Positions 17,391-27,437 of a stretch of DNA of 64,000 nt are shown piece by piece. Each line of letters opens with the position of its first letter. The first letter of the stretch is position 1. A program made the position numbers and the translations under genes. The stretch is from Flavobacteriales bacterium (GTDB lineage: Bacteria; Bacteroidota; Bacteroidia; Flavobacteriales_F; PHOS-HE28): contig JADJDP010000046.1 in assembly GCA_016702645.1 (NCBI GenBank), positions 1-64,000 of the forward strand. The letters are read 5' to 3'. Under the pieces are notes generated by a model. That model was not told the DNA's origin and made no database searches. It saw nothing but the letters and a program-made list of their open reading frames with translations.

Positions 17391-18416
17391 ATGAGCTGGT
17401 TCAACTTCTTCACCCAAGAGATCGCGATCGATCTCGGCACTGCCAACACCCTCATCATCCACAACGACAAGGTCGTTGTGGACGAACCGAGCATCGTGGC
17501 CATCGATCGCACCACAGGCAAGGTCATCGCGGTGGGCCGACAGGCGCAGCAGATGCACGGAAAGACCCACGAGAACATCAAGACCATCCGTCCGCTGCGC
17601 GATGGCGTGATCGCCGACTTCAAGGCCGCAGAGGATATGATAAAAGGGATGATCAGGATGATCAACCCAGGCCGCCGCCTCTTCACACCGAACCTGCGCA
17701 TGGTGATCTGCATCCCCAGCGGCATCACCGAAGTGGAGAAGCGCGCGGTGAAGGACAGCAGCGAACACGCCGGCGCCAAGGAGGTGTACCTCATCCACGA
17801 GCCCATGGCCGCCGCGATCGGTATCGGTATCGATGTGGAGGAGCCGATGGGCAACATGATCATCGACATCGGTGGTGGTACGAGCGAGATCGCCGTGATC
17901 GCCCTCGGCGGTATCGTGTGCGACAAGAACATCCGCGTGGCCGGTGATGAGTTCACGCAGGACATCGAGGAGTACATGCGCCGCCAGCACAACATCCTCG
18001 TGGGCGAGCGCACGGCGGAGACGATCAAGATCGAAGTGGGCGCTGCGATGACCGAACTGGACAACCCACCGCCCGACTACGCCGTACGCGGTCGCGACTT
18101 GATGACGGGCATCCCGAAGGAGATCACGGTCACCTACAGTGAGATAGCTCAAGCCTTCGACAAGAGCATCAGCAAGATCGAGGAAGCGATCCTGAGCGCG
18201 TTGGAGGCCACACCGCCTGAACTGAGCGCGGACATCTACAAGACCGGCATCTACCTGGCCGGCGGTGGTGCGTTGTTACGCGGACTGGACAAGCGCATCA
18301 GCATCAAGACGAAGCTGCCCGTACACGTCAGCGAGGATCCTCTTCGCGCCGTGGCACGCGGCACTGGCATCGCGCTGAAGAACATCGATCGGTTCCAGTT
18401 CCTGATGCGCGAATGA
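17391..18416 (+). CDS. mreB: Rod-shape actin homologue MreB
   Basis: 341 residues, full length. The phosphate-1 loop IAIDLGTANTLI opens the protein; DIGGGTSEIAVIALGG (phosphate 2) and the adenosine motif GGGALLRGLDKRI near the C-terminus complete an actin-type ATPase. It forms membrane-associated filaments that direct the elongation machinery. It lies 12 bases after purH and begins the set mreB-mreC-mreD-PBP2-rodA, all on the same strand with short gaps or 4-base overlaps. A 66-base gap to mreC is the largest spacer of the set. Confidence 0.96.
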   Translation: MSWFNFFTQEIAIDLGTANTLIIHNDKVVVDEPSIVAIDRTTGKVIAVGRQAQQMHGKTHENIKTIRPLRDGVIADFKAAEDMIKGMIRMINPGRRLFTPNLRMVICIPSGITEVEKRAVKDSSEHAGAKEVYLIHEPMAAAIGIGIDVEEPMGNMIIDIGGGTSEIAVIALGGIVCDKNIRVAGDEFTQDIEEYMRRQHNILVGERTAETIKIEVGAAMTELDNPPPDYAVRGRDLMTGIPKEITVTYSEIAQAFDKSISKIEEAILSALEATPPELSADIYKTGIYLAGGGALLRGLDKRISIKTKLPVHVSEDPLRAVARGTGIALKNIDRFQFLMRE

Positions 18417-18482
18417 CGGTAAGGGCGTGACGTGTCACGCCCGGACCGGTCGGACGGTGCGGGGTGACGAGAAGAACACACC

Positions 18483-19313
18483 ATGCGCGACCTCTTCCGC
18501 TTCCTTTTCCGCATACGCAACACCCTGTTGTTCCTGGCCCTTTTGGGGATCTCTTCGGTGCTGCTGTACAACGGCAACACGCACCACCGCGCCGAAGCCA
18601 TCAGCAGCAGCAACGCGATCGCCGGCACGCTTTTCAGCTGGCGCAAGGACATAACCGACTATGCCAACCTGAAGGAGGTGAACGCGCGACTCGTTGCGGA
18701 GAACGCGAACTGGCGGAATCGCCATAGCAGTGCTTACGCACCCGTGGAAGACCTGTTCGTGCGGATCAATGACACGATCCGTCGCCAGCAGTACAGCTAT
18801 CTGCCAGCCAAGGTGGTGAACAGCACCTGGCACAAACCGCGCAACTTCATTACGCTCGACAAGGGAAGCGCCAACGGCTTGCACGACGATATGGGCGTGA
18901 TCGGTCCCAATGGGATCGTGGGCGTCATCCGCGACGTTAACGCGCACTTCGCCTCGGTGATCAGCGTGCTCAACCCCGATGTGAAGACCAGCGTGAAAGT
19001 GCGTCGCACGGGCCACTTCGGTCTGCTCTACTGGGATACCAACAACCCGGTCACCTCCTCCGTGGTGGACATCCCCAAGCATGCGCGGGTGCATCCCGGC
19101 GATACCGTTGTGACCATGGGTGGTGACGGGATCTTCCCGGCGGATGTGCCGGTGGGCATGGTGCTCTCCGTGGAGAACCCACCCGGTAGGCAGGACCAAG
19201 CGATCACGGTCCACCTGTTCGAGGACATGACCCGAAGCGGCTTCGTTTACGTGGTGAACGACTTGCAGCGAGCAGAGCGCGACACGTTGGAAAAGGAGCA
19301 CGAAGCCCCATGA
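18483..19313 (+). CDS. mreC: Rod-shape protein MreC
   Basis: 276 residues. It has a short cytoplasmic N-terminus, one membrane helix (LLFLALLGISSVLLY), a coiled-coil stretch (about residues 60-90, including YANLKEVNARLVAENA) and the double beta-barrel domain with the conserved ITLDKGSANGLHDDMGVIGPNGIVG. It acts in the periplasm, linking MreB filaments to PBP2 and RodA. Its end overlaps the mreD start by 4 bases (ATGA), so translation is probably coupled. Confidence 0.93.
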   Translation: MRDLFRFLFRIRNTLLFLALLGISSVLLYNGNTHHRAEAISSSNAIAGTLFSWRKDITDYANLKEVNARLVAENANWRNRHSSAYAPVEDLFVRINDTIRRQQYSYLPAKVVNSTWHKPRNFITLDKGSANGLHDDMGVIGPNGIVGVIRDVNAHFASVISVLNPDVKTSVKVRRTGHFGLLYWDTNNPVTSSVVDIPKHARVHPGDTVVTMGGDGIFPADVPVGMVLSVENPPGRQDQAITVHLFEDMTRSGFVYVVNDLQRAERDTLEKEHEAP

Positions 19314-19833
19314 TCGCCACACTGCTCGCCAACCTGCTCCGTTTCGTCATGCTCCTGTTGGTGCAGGTGCTGGTGCTCGATCACCTGGACATGGCGCGTG
19401 GCTGGATGGTGCCCTACCTCTACGTGCTCATCCTCCTCATGCTCCCCTTCGAACTACCCGCCTGGGGGCATTGCTCGCGGGAGCGTTCACGGGCCTGGTC
19501 ATGGACCTCTTCAGCAACACACCGGGCATGCACATGAGCGCGTGCGTGGTGATGATGTTCGCACGCATCCACCTGCTTTCCCTCATCGCCCCGCGCGAGG
19601 GCTACGAGTACGGTATGCGACCCACGCTGCCACGCATGGGCATCACGTGGTTCGTGACCTATGCGAGCCTGCTCATCCTCGTACATCACCTCTGGCTCTT
19701 CTTCGTGGAGGTCCATCGTTTCGACAGCTTCTTCCAAACTTTCCTGCGGGCTTTGTTGAGCGCGGCCTTCACGCTGGCCCTCTGCCTGCTCACGCAGTTC
19801 CTCACCTCCCGGCAGGAGCGGGGCCGCGCATGA
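19310..19833 (+). CDS. mreD: Rod-shape protein MreD (one frameshift)
   Basis: A small polytopic membrane protein of the elongation complex. The first half (MIATLLANLLRFVMLLLVQV...) and second half (LLAGAFTGLVMDLFSNTPG..., ending TSRQERGRA) are in different frames. They join at the G5 run 19464-19468 if one G is restored, giving PAWGALLAGAFTGLVMDLF, the conserved MreD region, and about 174 residues in total, the usual length. The stop overlaps the penicillin-binding protein 2 start by 4 bases. Because mreD is normally essential in rod-shaped cells, a missing G in a homopolymer is best read as an assembly error. Confidence 0.88.
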
Positions 19834-21682
19834 ACTTCGATTCTCGCAAGTACGTCCTTATCGCTGCGGTGCTCTTCATCACCGTGGTCTTCATCCTGCG
19901 CTTGTTCTGGATCCAGGTGGTGGACGACCAGTGGAAGGCCAGTGCTGCGAACATGGCCGAGCGCAAGGTCACCGACTATCCGGCACGCGGTTTCATCTAT
20001 GACCGGAACGGAGCCCTCATGGTGGCCAACACACCGGTGTACGACCTCATGATGGTGCCGCGCGAGGTGGAAGCCTTCGACACCGTCGCCTTTGCCACAT
20101 TGATCGGTGTACCGCTCACCGATCTACGCATACGGATCAAGGAAGCCCGCAGCTATTCCATGTTCAAGCCGAGCGTGATCGAGAAGCAGATCCCGGCAGG
20201 GCAGTTCTCCTCCATCAGCGTGCATCTGCACAAGTACGCCGGGTTCTATGGGCAGAGCCGGACATTGCGCACCTATCCTCCGCGTACGGCGGCACACCTG
20301 TTGGGCTACCTGAGCGAGGTGGATGCGCGCAAAGTGGCGCAGGACCCCTACTACAAGGCCGGTGACGTGATCGGCATCGGCGGACTGGAACAGTACTATG
20401 AGCCGGAACTGCGCGGTCGTCGTGGAGTGCGGTACGTATTGGTGGACGTGCACAACAACATCAAGGGCAGTTTCAAGGAAGGACGTTACGACACGCTCGC
20501 CGTGGAAGGCGAGGACCTGTACACGGGCATCGACCTGCGGATGCAACAACTGGGCGAGCAGCTCATGCGCAACAAGAAGGGCAGCATCGTAGCGCTGGAC
20601 CCCAAGACCGGTGAAGTGCTTTGCCTCGTGAGCAGCCCCACCTACGATCCGGAGCTGCTCGTGGGACGAGTTCGCAACACGAACTACCGCGTACTCCAGA
20701 ACGACCCCATCAAGCCGCTCTTCGATCGCGCATTGCAGGCCCAATATCCACCGGGATCCATCTTCAAGATCGTACAATCGCTCATCGCACTGGACGAAGG
20801 CGTGATCACCACCGGGACGGGCTTCGCTTGCAACAAGAACCTGGTGGGCTGCCACAACCACCCCAACGCAAGCACCATCGAAGAGGCGATCCAGTACTCC
20901 TGCAACCCTTACTTCTACAACGTCTTCGACCGGATCGTGGAACGCAAACTCGATAAGAAGAGCCGCTTCCGTGATGCTGCCTTGGGACTGGGTGAATGGG
21001 AGAAGCGTGTGCGCACCTTCGGACTCGGAGCAAAGCCGAACCTGGACCTCCCTTCATTGAAGGGCGGCAACATACCGGGACCTTCCTATTACGATCGCAA
21101 ATACGGCAAGGAGCGTTGGGCCTTCAGCACCATCTACAGCGCGAGCATCGGTCAGGGCGAAGTGCTTACCGTGCCAATCCAGATGGCGAACCTCGCGGCC
21201 ATTTTCGCGAACAAGGGTTGGTATTACGATCCGCATGTAGTGCGCGCCATTGGTGAACCGGACAGCGTGCAAGCGAAGTACCGCGAAAAGCATGTGGTGG
21301 ACATCGCACCGCACTGGTTCGACAACATCCAGGAAGGCATGCGTCGCGTGGTGAACGAACCCCACGGCACAGCGAAAAGCGCTCGCATGAAGGACATTGT
21401 TGTGTGCGGTAAGACGGGCACCGCCGAAAACCCGCACGGCGAGGACCATGCTGTTTTCGTGTGCTTCGCGCCGATGGAGGATCCCAAGATCGCCATGGCG
21501 GTGTACGTGGAGAACAGCGGAGCCGGGGGCGTTGGGCGGCGCCCATCGCCAGCCTGCTCATGGAGCAATACCTCACCGATACCATCAAGCGACCAGAGGT
21601 GATGAAAGAGTTGCTGGAAACCGACCTGATCGCCTTGGAGAAGTTCTTCGTGAAGAAGCCCAAGAAGCCACGCCGCCGATGA
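19830..21682 (+). CDS. mrdA: Penicillin-binding protein 2, elongation transpeptidase (one frameshift)
   Basis: It cross-links new lateral-wall peptidoglycan with RodA. It has an N-terminal membrane helix (LIAAVLFITVVFILRLFWI) and a dimerisation/pedestal region with PARGFIYDRNGALMVANTP. The transpeptidase domain carries SxxK in PPGSIFKIVQ, SxN in YSCNPYF and KTGT in CGKTGTAEN. Frames change at the G5 run 21525-21529; one restored G gives SGAGGRWAAPIASLLMEQYL, the conserved post-KTG strand. The joined product is about 617 residues and ends in a Lys/Arg-rich tail. Start and stop overlap mreD and rodA by 4 bases each. Confidence 0.92.
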
Positions 21683-23001
21683 GCGCCCGCGAGAACGTCG
21701 CCGCCAACTTCGATCGGCCGCTGCTGATCATGTACCTGTTGCTGCTGTTCATGGGCTGGGCCAACATCTACAGCGCGGCCTACGACGTGGACCACACCAG
21801 CATTTTCGATCAGAGCAAGGAGTACGGCAAGCAAGCGGTGTGGATGGGTATCAGCCTCGTGTTGGGCGCGTGCATGTTGCTCGTGCACGGCGAACTCATT
21901 CGCAACATGGCCTATGGCATCTATGCCGTTGTGATGGTCCTGCTGCTGGCCGTCCTGATCTTCGGGAAAGAGGTGAACGGCGCACGCGCTTGGTTCGGCG
22001 TAGGCAGCTTCGGCATACAGCCGGCCGAGTTCGCCAAGTTCGCCACTTCATTGGCGCTCACGAGGTACCTGAGCGGTTTGAAGGCCCTCGCAGACACCAG
22101 CTCCCGCTTGGTGAGCGCATTGATCATCCTCCTGCCCGTGGGTTTGATCATGCTGCAACCCGATACGGGAACGGCCTTGGTTTCCGGGGCCTTCATCCTT
22201 GTGCTCTACCGGGAAGGACTATCGGGCAACGTGTTGCTGCTCGCCATCCTCGCCGCCATCCTCTCCATCCTCTCGCTCATCCTCAAGGACAGTTCTTTCG
22301 GCCTGCCGTTCACCGATGCTTCGGTGCCGGGACCGTACTTCCTCATGGGCCTCATCGCGTTCTTCGCCGTGCTCGCTTGGGTGGTGGTGCGCAACCTCGT
22401 CCTCAAGCGCCTGCGTAAACGGCTCTATGGCTACATCGTCATGGGCGTGGTGAGCAGTGCGGTCTTCATCGGCAGCGTGGACTATGCCTTCGAGCACGTG
22501 CTGGAGAAACACCAGAGCGATCGCATCCTGGTGATGCTGGGCCAATTGGAGGACCCGCAGGGCCTGGGCTATAACGTGAAACAGAGCCAGACGGCGATCG
22601 GCTCCGGTGGCTTTGCAGGCAAGGGCTACCTCCAAGGCACGCTCACCAAGTTCAAGTACGTGCCCATGCAAAGCACTGATTTCATCTTCTGCACCGTTGG
22701 CGAAGAGTGGGGCTTCCTCGGTACAACGGTGGTGATCGTGCTCTTCACGGTGCTCATCCTGCGCATCATCCAGATCAGCGACCGACAACGATCCAAGTTC
22801 ACGCGGATCTATGCCTACTGCGTGGCGAGCATCTTCTTCCTGCACCTCATGATCAACGTGGGAATGACGATCGGTCTCGCACCCGTGATCGGCATCCCCC
22901 TACCCTTCTTCAGCTACGGCGGTAGCAGCATGATCGGATTCACGATCCTGCTGAGCATACTGGTGAGGTTGGATGCAGAGCGGTTGAGCCAATTGAGATA
23001 G
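21679..23001 (+). CDS. rodA: SEDS-family peptidoglycan polymerase RodA
   Basis: 440 residues with about ten membrane helices. It polymerises lipid II together with PBP2. SEDS hallmarks are ARAWFGVGSFGIQPAEFAKF, SQTAIGSGGFAGKGYLQG, STDFIFCTVGEEWGFLG and PFFSYGGSSM. The ATG at 21679 overlaps the preceding stop (ATGA); a longer open frame upstream is out-of-frame noise within PBP2. The insert between helices around YRE...FGLPFTDASVPGPYF is longer than in many homologues, as is common in Bacteroidota. It ends the elongation operon; a strong hairpin follows. Confidence 0.95.
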   Translation: MSARENVAANFDRPLLIMYLLLLFMGWANIYSAAYDVDHTSIFDQSKEYGKQAVWMGISLVLGACMLLVHGELIRNMAYGIYAVVMVLLLAVLIFGKEVNGARAWFGVGSFGIQPAEFAKFATSLALTRYLSGLKALADTSSRLVSALIILLPVGLIMLQPDTGTALVSGAFILVLYREGLSGNVLLLAILAAILSILSLILKDSSFGLPFTDASVPGPYFLMGLIAFFAVLAWVVVRNLVLKRLRKRLYGYIVMGVVSSAVFIGSVDYAFEHVLEKHQSDRILVMLGQLEDPQGLGYNVKQSQTAIGSGGFAGKGYLQGTLTKFKYVPMQSTDFIFCTVGEEWGFLGTTVVIVLFTVLILRIIQISDRQRSKFTRIYAYCVASIFFLHLMINVGMTIGLAPVIGIPLPFFSYGGSSMIGFTILLSILVRLDAERLSQLR

Positions 23002-23032
23002 TCGCTTGAAGTAGCGGCGGGATCCGCTCCTA

Positions 23033-23068
23033 ACGCAGAGCGCGGGACCTAAGCCCCGCGCTCTGCGT
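23033..23068. terminator. Bidirectional terminator, 14-bp stem
   Basis: ACGCAGAGCGCGGG (23033-23046) pairs perfectly with CCCGCGCTCTGCGT (23055-23068) across an 8-base loop. It sits between the convergent rodA and ppiD genes and lacks a long U-tract on either side. Confidence 0.75.
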
Positions 23069-23085
23069 ATCCGATCAACTCGTGA

Positions 23086-25182
23086 TCAGTAGTACAAATA
23101 CCGGTTGTCCACCACACCGGCCGCATCGCGCAGCGCGGTGAAGACACCATTCTCCGCGCGGCTCTGCACACGGCTGAGCAAGCTGGCCTTCTCACCGGCC
23201 ACATCGGCCTTGGGATCGGCATCGGTGCGGGTCACCATGTTCACCACGTAGACGGCGTTCTCGCCTTTCAGCGGCACACTGGTCTGTCCGTTGTTGAGCG
23301 CGAAGATCTTCCCGACCACTTCGAACTCGCCGTAACCGCCGGGGATACTGAAGGCATTGTAGAGCATGTCGGGAGCGTTCTGCACGCTGCCGCCCAACTC
23401 AGTGGCCAAAGCGGTCAAGTCGGTCTTGCCCTGAATCTTGGTGATGTATGCATCGGCCTTCTTCTCCTTCACCACTTCCTTGGTGAACGCCTCACGAACG
23501 TCCTCCAGTTCAGGCGCGCCTTCGGCCTTCACCTTCTTCAACACGATCACAACGTAGTTGTCTCCTGCGTCCTGTGGTTCGCTCACAGCGCCCACCTCGG
23601 CACGGTTCACCCAGGTGATGGTGCTGTTGGGTTGCTGCAAGCCTTGCACGAAGCGGGCATCCACGCGGAAATCGTCCACGCTGGTGACCTGTAGACCCTG
23701 CTCCTCGGCCGCTTTCTTCACGTCCTCGGCGGTCTTGTTGCGCAGACTGAACTCGTTTGCCTTCTTGTACACCTCTTTGAAGGTGGCGGGCGAGGGCTTG
23801 GACGTGCGGTCCACGGTGATGATGCGGCGCTCTGAGCGTGTGCGCTTCTCCATCACCTCCATCACGTGGTAACCGAACTGGGTCTTCACCACACCGGTCC
23901 AACCGACCGGATTGTTGAAGCCCGCGTCCTTGAACTCCTGCACGAACTGCTTGTCCTTGTCGAAGAAGCCGTAGTCACCACCGTTGGTCTTACCACCGGG
24001 ATCCTCGGTGTACTTCGCGTTCAGGTCATCGAACTTCTTCTTGTCCTTGCGCAACGCGGTGAGGATGCTGTCAGCACGGGTCTTCTTCACCTTCTGGTCG
24101 GCTTCCGATAGATCGGCACCTTGTGGGTCCTTGATGGAGACGAGGATGTGGCGAACGCGCACCTCGGGAATGTCCACGAGCTCCTTCACCTTGACCAGTT
24201 TCCACAACTCACCTTCGGCGTACGGACCCACCACAGCACCTACCGCTGCGTGGGTGATCAGCGAATCGTTCAGTTTGTCGGCCGTACCATCGGCATAAGG
24301 CACCTTGCTATAGCTGCGCGAATCGGCGTTGGCCACCACGAAGGTGGAATCGTTAGTGGCGGTTTCGAAATCGGTGCGGAGCTTGGCCAGTTCCTGCTGG
24401 AACGAGGCACGATCGCTCTCACTTGCCACCACCGGGAAGAGCACGTAATCGAACGCACGCGATGCCTTTTGCTTGTGCTTGGGATCGTTCTTGTGCTGGT
24501 CGTAGTAGCGACGCAGGTCCTGATCGCTCACGGCATAGAGGCTATCGGCTTCACTATCGTAGCGGCGTGCCACGAAGTTGAAGGTGGCGCGGGTGTTCTT
24601 TCCGTTGAACTCGTCCCGCGCTTGCGCGCTGTTCACGAACACGCTCTTCTTCACCAAGGTGGTGTACTTGGCGTACAGGCGGTTCTCCTGGATGCGGCGG
24701 CTCTGGATCTCGTGGTACACCGGCGCGTTCAATTGCACACGGCTGAAATAGTCCTGCAACTGCTTCTTGTCGGGCTGGCCATCGGGGCCTTGGAACTGGC
24801 TGCGGAACTCCGGCAGAATGTTCTCCCCGAAGCGGATATCGTCGTACTCGTCCTTGTTGAGCGTGAAGCCGGCATCCTTCACCTGCCCCAACATGGCAAT
24901 GGATTTCACCATTTCGCTCCACACACTGTTACGCACCTGCTCTGTGAGCTGGGCGGTGACCGGCTGGTTGAAGTCGTTGCGATAGCTCTCCACCTCATCG
25001 TCCACGCGGCGCTCGAATTCCACCACACTGATCTCGTCGCCTCCTACTTCGCCCAGCACATCCTCACGGCGGCTGCCACCCGATTGGTTCAGGAGCGCAT
25101 CGAGGATGAACAGCACAAGGGCACCGCCCACAATACCTACGAGAAGTCCGCTGCGTTCGCGGATCTTGCCAATGATCGCCAT
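23086..25182 (-). CDS. ppiD: Membrane-anchored periplasmic peptidyl-prolyl isomerase (PpiD/SurA-like)
   Basis: 698 residues. It has a short cytoplasmic start and one membrane helix (LLVGIVGGALVLFILDALL), then a large SurA-N-like chaperone region. A parvulin domain follows at about residues 335-450 (VRHILVSIKDPQ, GGDYGFFDKDKQFV, VKTQFGYHVMEV), then a second, degenerate parvulin-like region towards the C-terminus. It folds exported and outer-membrane proteins. The start ATG at 25182 lies 18 bases after a TATATTTG element. It is followed by nothing on its strand and converges on rodA. The upstream cluster (CBS protein, LptC, outer-membrane protein, coaX) is shared by many Bacteroidota. Confidence 0.9.
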   Translation of the reverse strand: MAIIGKIRERSGLLVGIVGGALVLFILDALLNQSGGSRREDVLGEVGGDEISVVEFERRVDDEVESYRNDFNQPVTAQLTEQVRNSVWSEMVKSIAMLGQVKDAGFTLNKDEYDDIRFGENILPEFRSQFQGPDGQPDKKQLQDYFSRVQLNAPVYHEIQSRRIQENRLYAKYTTLVKKSVFVNSAQARDEFNGKNTRATFNFVARRYDSEADSLYAVSDQDLRRYYDQHKNDPKHKQKASRAFDYVLFPVVASESDRASFQQELAKLRTDFETATNDSTFVVANADSRSYSKVPYADGTADKLNDSLITHAAVGAVVGPYAEGELWKLVKVKELVDIPEVRVRHILVSIKDPQGADLSEADQKVKKTRADSILTALRKDKKKFDDLNAKYTEDPGGKTNGGDYGFFDKDKQFVQEFKDAGFNNPVGWTGVVKTQFGYHVMEVMEKRTRSERRIITVDRTSKPSPATFKEVYKKANEFSLRNKTAEDVKKAAEEQGLQVTSVDDFRVDARFVQGLQQPNSTITWVNRAEVGAVSEPQDAGDNYVVIVLKKVKAEGAPELEDVREAFTKEVVKEKKADAYITKIQGKTDLTALATELGGSVQNAPDMLYNAFSIPGGYGEFEVVGKIFALNNGQTSVPLKGENAVYVVNMVTRTDADPKADVAGEKASLLSRVQSRAENGVFTALRDAAGVVDNRYLYY

Positions 25183-25200
25183 AGTCTTTTAATAGGGGTG

Positions 25201-25208
25201 CAAATATA
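25201..25208 (-). promoter_or_regulatory. -7 element TATATTTG before ppiD
   Basis: On the - strand this is an exact match to TAnnTTTG, 18 bases upstream of the ppiD start codon, which implies a very short leader. No clear -33 TTG is seen at the usual distance. Confidence 0.65.
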
Positions 25209-25310
25209 GAGGCGTGACCCTAACGAAAAGGGTTGCTCATAAAGCATTGTCCATAAGGCGGTTGCATGCGATTTTCGCACGTTCTTCGACGCTCCCTACA
25301 GGCAACGAGG

Positions 25311-26588
25311 TCAATGGATGTAACCCGCCTCGGCATCCAGCACCTCCACGCGCACCAGGTCAATGCGGCCATGCACCACCTGAGCAATGGTGAATCGGAA
25401 GGGGGCGAGCTCGATCACCTGCCCTTGCTCGGGAAGATCGCCGGTGCGGTGCAGCACGTAACCCGCGAGGGTGTCGTAGGCTTCATCCTCGGCAATTTCA
25501 AGACGGTACTTCTCGCGTAGGTCGTACACCGCGATGCGTGCGCTGAAAAGGAAGTCGTCGGGCCCCAAGCGTTCTTCCACATCCTCCGGTGTGTCATGTT
25601 CATCCTCGATGTCGCCCACGATGGTTTCCACCACATCCTCCATGGTGAGCATGCCGGCCGTACCACCGAACTCGTCGACCACCACCGCTACATGGGTCCG
25701 TTGCTTGATGAACAACTGCAGCACCTCGTCCGCGGGCATGGTTCCGGGAATGAAGTTCACAGGGCGCAGCACCGCGCGAATGGTACGCGGGTGGCGGAAC
25801 AGTTCGTAACCGTGGACGTAGCCGATCACATTGTCGATACTGTCCTTGTAGACGAGCAACTTGCTCATGCCGGTATCGGTGAAGCGGCGATGCAACACAT
25901 CCACCGGTTCTTCCACGTCCAGCGCCTCGATCCGAGCGCGTGGCACCATGAGGTCCCGCACCTTGATGTTGCTGAGTTCAAGCGTGTTCTTGAAGTACTC
26001 CACCTCGGCATCGAGCGTGTTCTCCTTGCTCTGGCCTTCGCTCAACTCGCGCAAGAACTCATCGAGATCGATACGCCCGAAGGCCAACTGGCCCGGCTTG
26101 GTGCGCACACCGAAGATCCGCAGCACACCATCGCTTATACCGGTCATGAGCATCATGGGTGCCCATAGCACGATGTAAAGGACCTGCAACGGCAGCGCGA
26201 ACACGCTCAGGGCACGATTCGGGTCGAGCCGAAAGAGCGCCTTCGGCAGGAACTCCGCAACCACAAGGATCAGCAACGTACTGAGCACGGTTTGCGCCAC
26301 CAGCACGAAGACATTGCCGAGGCCGAACCATGCAAGCCAAGGCTCCATGACCCCGGCCATAACGACACCATAGACGACCAATGCGATGTTGTTGCCCACG
26401 AGCAAGGCCCCTATCACACGCGCCGGGCGACGCTGCATGGCGGAAATGAGCCGCGCCCAGATCGCACCGCGCTTGCGTTCGAGTTCGATGTAGAGCTTGT
26501 TGCCCGTTACGAAGGCGATCTCCAATCCGGAGCACAACGCCGATACGGCGATGGACATGACAACGAGAAGAAGATCGCTTGGGCTCAA
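25311..26588 (-). CDS. HlyC/CorC-family protein (DUF21, CBS pair, transporter-associated domain)
   Basis: About 425 residues. The N-terminal DUF21 region has membrane helices (SIAVSALCSGLEIAFVTGNK, GALLVGNNIALVVYGVVMAG, VLSTLLILVVAEFLPKALF). A cytoplasmic CBS pair follows (VRDLMVPRARIEALDVEEP; HVAVVVDEFGGTAGMLTMED), then a C-terminal CorC_HlyC domain (EDEAYDTLAGYVLHRTGDLPEQG). The family is implicated in Mg2+/Co2+ export; the Bacteroidota gliding protein GldE is a relative, but no gldD neighbour is present. ATG at 26558 would cut into the first helix, so TTG at 26588 is preferred; the start is uncertain. Confidence 0.82.
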   Translation of the reverse strand: MSPSDLLLVVMSIAVSALCSGLEIAFVTGNKLYIELERKRGAIWARLISAMQRRPARVIGALLVGNNIALVVYGVVMAGVMEPWLAWFGLGNVFVLVAQTVLSTLLILVVAEFLPKALFRLDPNRALSVFALPLQVLYIVLWAPMMLMTGISDGVLRIFGVRTKPGQLAFGRIDLDEFLRELSEGQSKENTLDAEVEYFKNTLELSNIKVRDLMVPRARIEALDVEEPVDVLHRRFTDTGMSKLLVYKDSIDNVIGYVHGYELFRHPRTIRAVLRPVNFIPGTMPADEVLQLFIKQRTHVAVVVDEFGGTAGMLTMEDVVETIVGDIEDEHDTPEDVEERLGPDDFLFSARIAVYDLREKYRLEIAEDEAYDTLAGYVLHRTGDLPEQGQVIELAPFRFTIAQVVHGRIDLVRVEVLDAEAGYIH

Positions 26589-26635
26589 GGACAGTGACGT
26601 ATGGCGAAGATAGCCGGGGCCAACAGAGCAGAAGT

Positions 26636-26851
26636 TCAACCGCGCTTTGCGCGATCGTGGTCTTCCATGGCCTCCAGTTTCTTCCGTGTGAGACGGCGGA
26701 AGACGAACATGGCCGAGGCGATGGCCGGGAAGATCAACCATTGGCGGCCCGCTTCAAAACCATCGGTCCAGATCACCCACATGGCGGCGATGGCTGTGCC
26801 AATGGCCACAGCAAGCCAGAAATGCTCCATGAAGCGGTTCAACTTTCGCAT
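26636..26851 (-). CDS. Small two-helix membrane protein
   Basis: 71 residues starting MRKLNRFMEHF, with two hydrophobic segments (WLAVAIGTAIAAMWVIW and WLIFPAIASAMFVFR) and a charged C-terminal tail. It lies 10 bases downstream of lptC and ahead of the CBS-domain gene on the same strand, so it is probably part of the same transcript. Small membrane proteins at this spot recur in Bacteroidota lptC clusters. I do not recognise a named family. Confidence 0.65.
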   Translation of the reverse strand: MRKLNRFMEHFWLAVAIGTAIAAMWVIWTDGFEAGRQWLIFPAIASAMFVFRRLTRKKLEAMEDHDRAKRG

Positions 26852-26861
26852 GCTGCAGGGG

Positions 26862-27437
26862 CTAAGGGTTTTGCAAGGTATCGCTGCCCAATTGCAGTGT
26901 GCCGGTAACACGCCGGATCGTGTAATGGCTGAAGTCCTCGGCCGCATCCAGTCCTTGCCCGTGGATCACATCCTCGCCTCGTTGCACACGCACGGCCTTA
27001 TCGGTATGCACGCGCCCGCTGTCCTGCTCCCATGTAAGTTGTTCGGTCTCCAAGCGCTCGCCCTTCGCGTTGATGAAAACGACCTGTTCCATCACCTCCA
27101 TACGCTTTTCGCCCGGCAGGATGAGCCCGCGGCGCGCCGTAAGCGTGCTGCCGGGCTTGCCCATGGCATCGAAGAAAAGCAGCTCCACCCCATTGGACAT
27201 TTCGGTGCGCTCGGGTTTGGTGGTCCATTCGGCGATGCGGCCCGCGCGAAGGCGGTTGCGTACGATACCACTATCGGAGTAGAAGTACTCAGCCTCTTCG
27301 GTCACGCGATCGGCCACAGCGGCAGGCAGTTCCACAGCGGCGACCTTGTCAAGGTCATTTCCACAGCCGCCGATGAAGAGCAGGACAGCGATGAACATGG
27401 TCGGGGAACGGGACATGCGCGGAGGGCCTTGCGGCAT
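26862..27437 (-). CDS. lptC: LPS export protein LptC (lipoprotein form)
   Basis: 191 residues from ATG 27437, whose A is shared with the upstream TGA (TGATG). An internal ATG at 27416 gives the signal MSRSPTMFIAVLLFIGGCGN with lipobox IGGC. The LptC-type beta-jellyroll follows (AEYFYSDSGIVRNRLRAGRI, LTARRGLILPGEKRMEVMEQ, LETEQLTWEQDSGRVHTD). In Bacteroidota LptC is usually a lipoprotein instead of being anchored by a helix. It bridges the LptBFG transporter to the periplasmic LPS route. It is coupled to the outer-membrane protein gene upstream. Confidence 0.85.
   Translation of the reverse strand: MPQGPPRMSRSPTMFIAVLLFIGGCGNDLDKVAAVELPAAVADRVTEEAEYFYSDSGIVRNRLRAGRIAEWTTKPERTEMSNGVELLFFDAMGKPGSTLTARRGLILPGEKRMEVMEQVVFINAKGERLETEQLTWEQDSGRVHTDKAVRVQRGEDVIHGQGLDAAEDFSHYTIRRVTGTLQLGSDTLQNP

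Noticed and set aside
21522..21540. Programmed ribosomal frameshift near the end of penicillin-binding protein 2
   Set aside because: No slippery heptamer with downstream structure is evident, and similar one-base errors at G runs occur in unrelated genes nearby, so a sequencing error is simpler.
25311..26588. Naming the CBS-domain protein GldE
   Set aside because: GldE is a close family member, but no gldD neighbour is present and the cluster is an lptC/ppiD one, so the general family name is safer.
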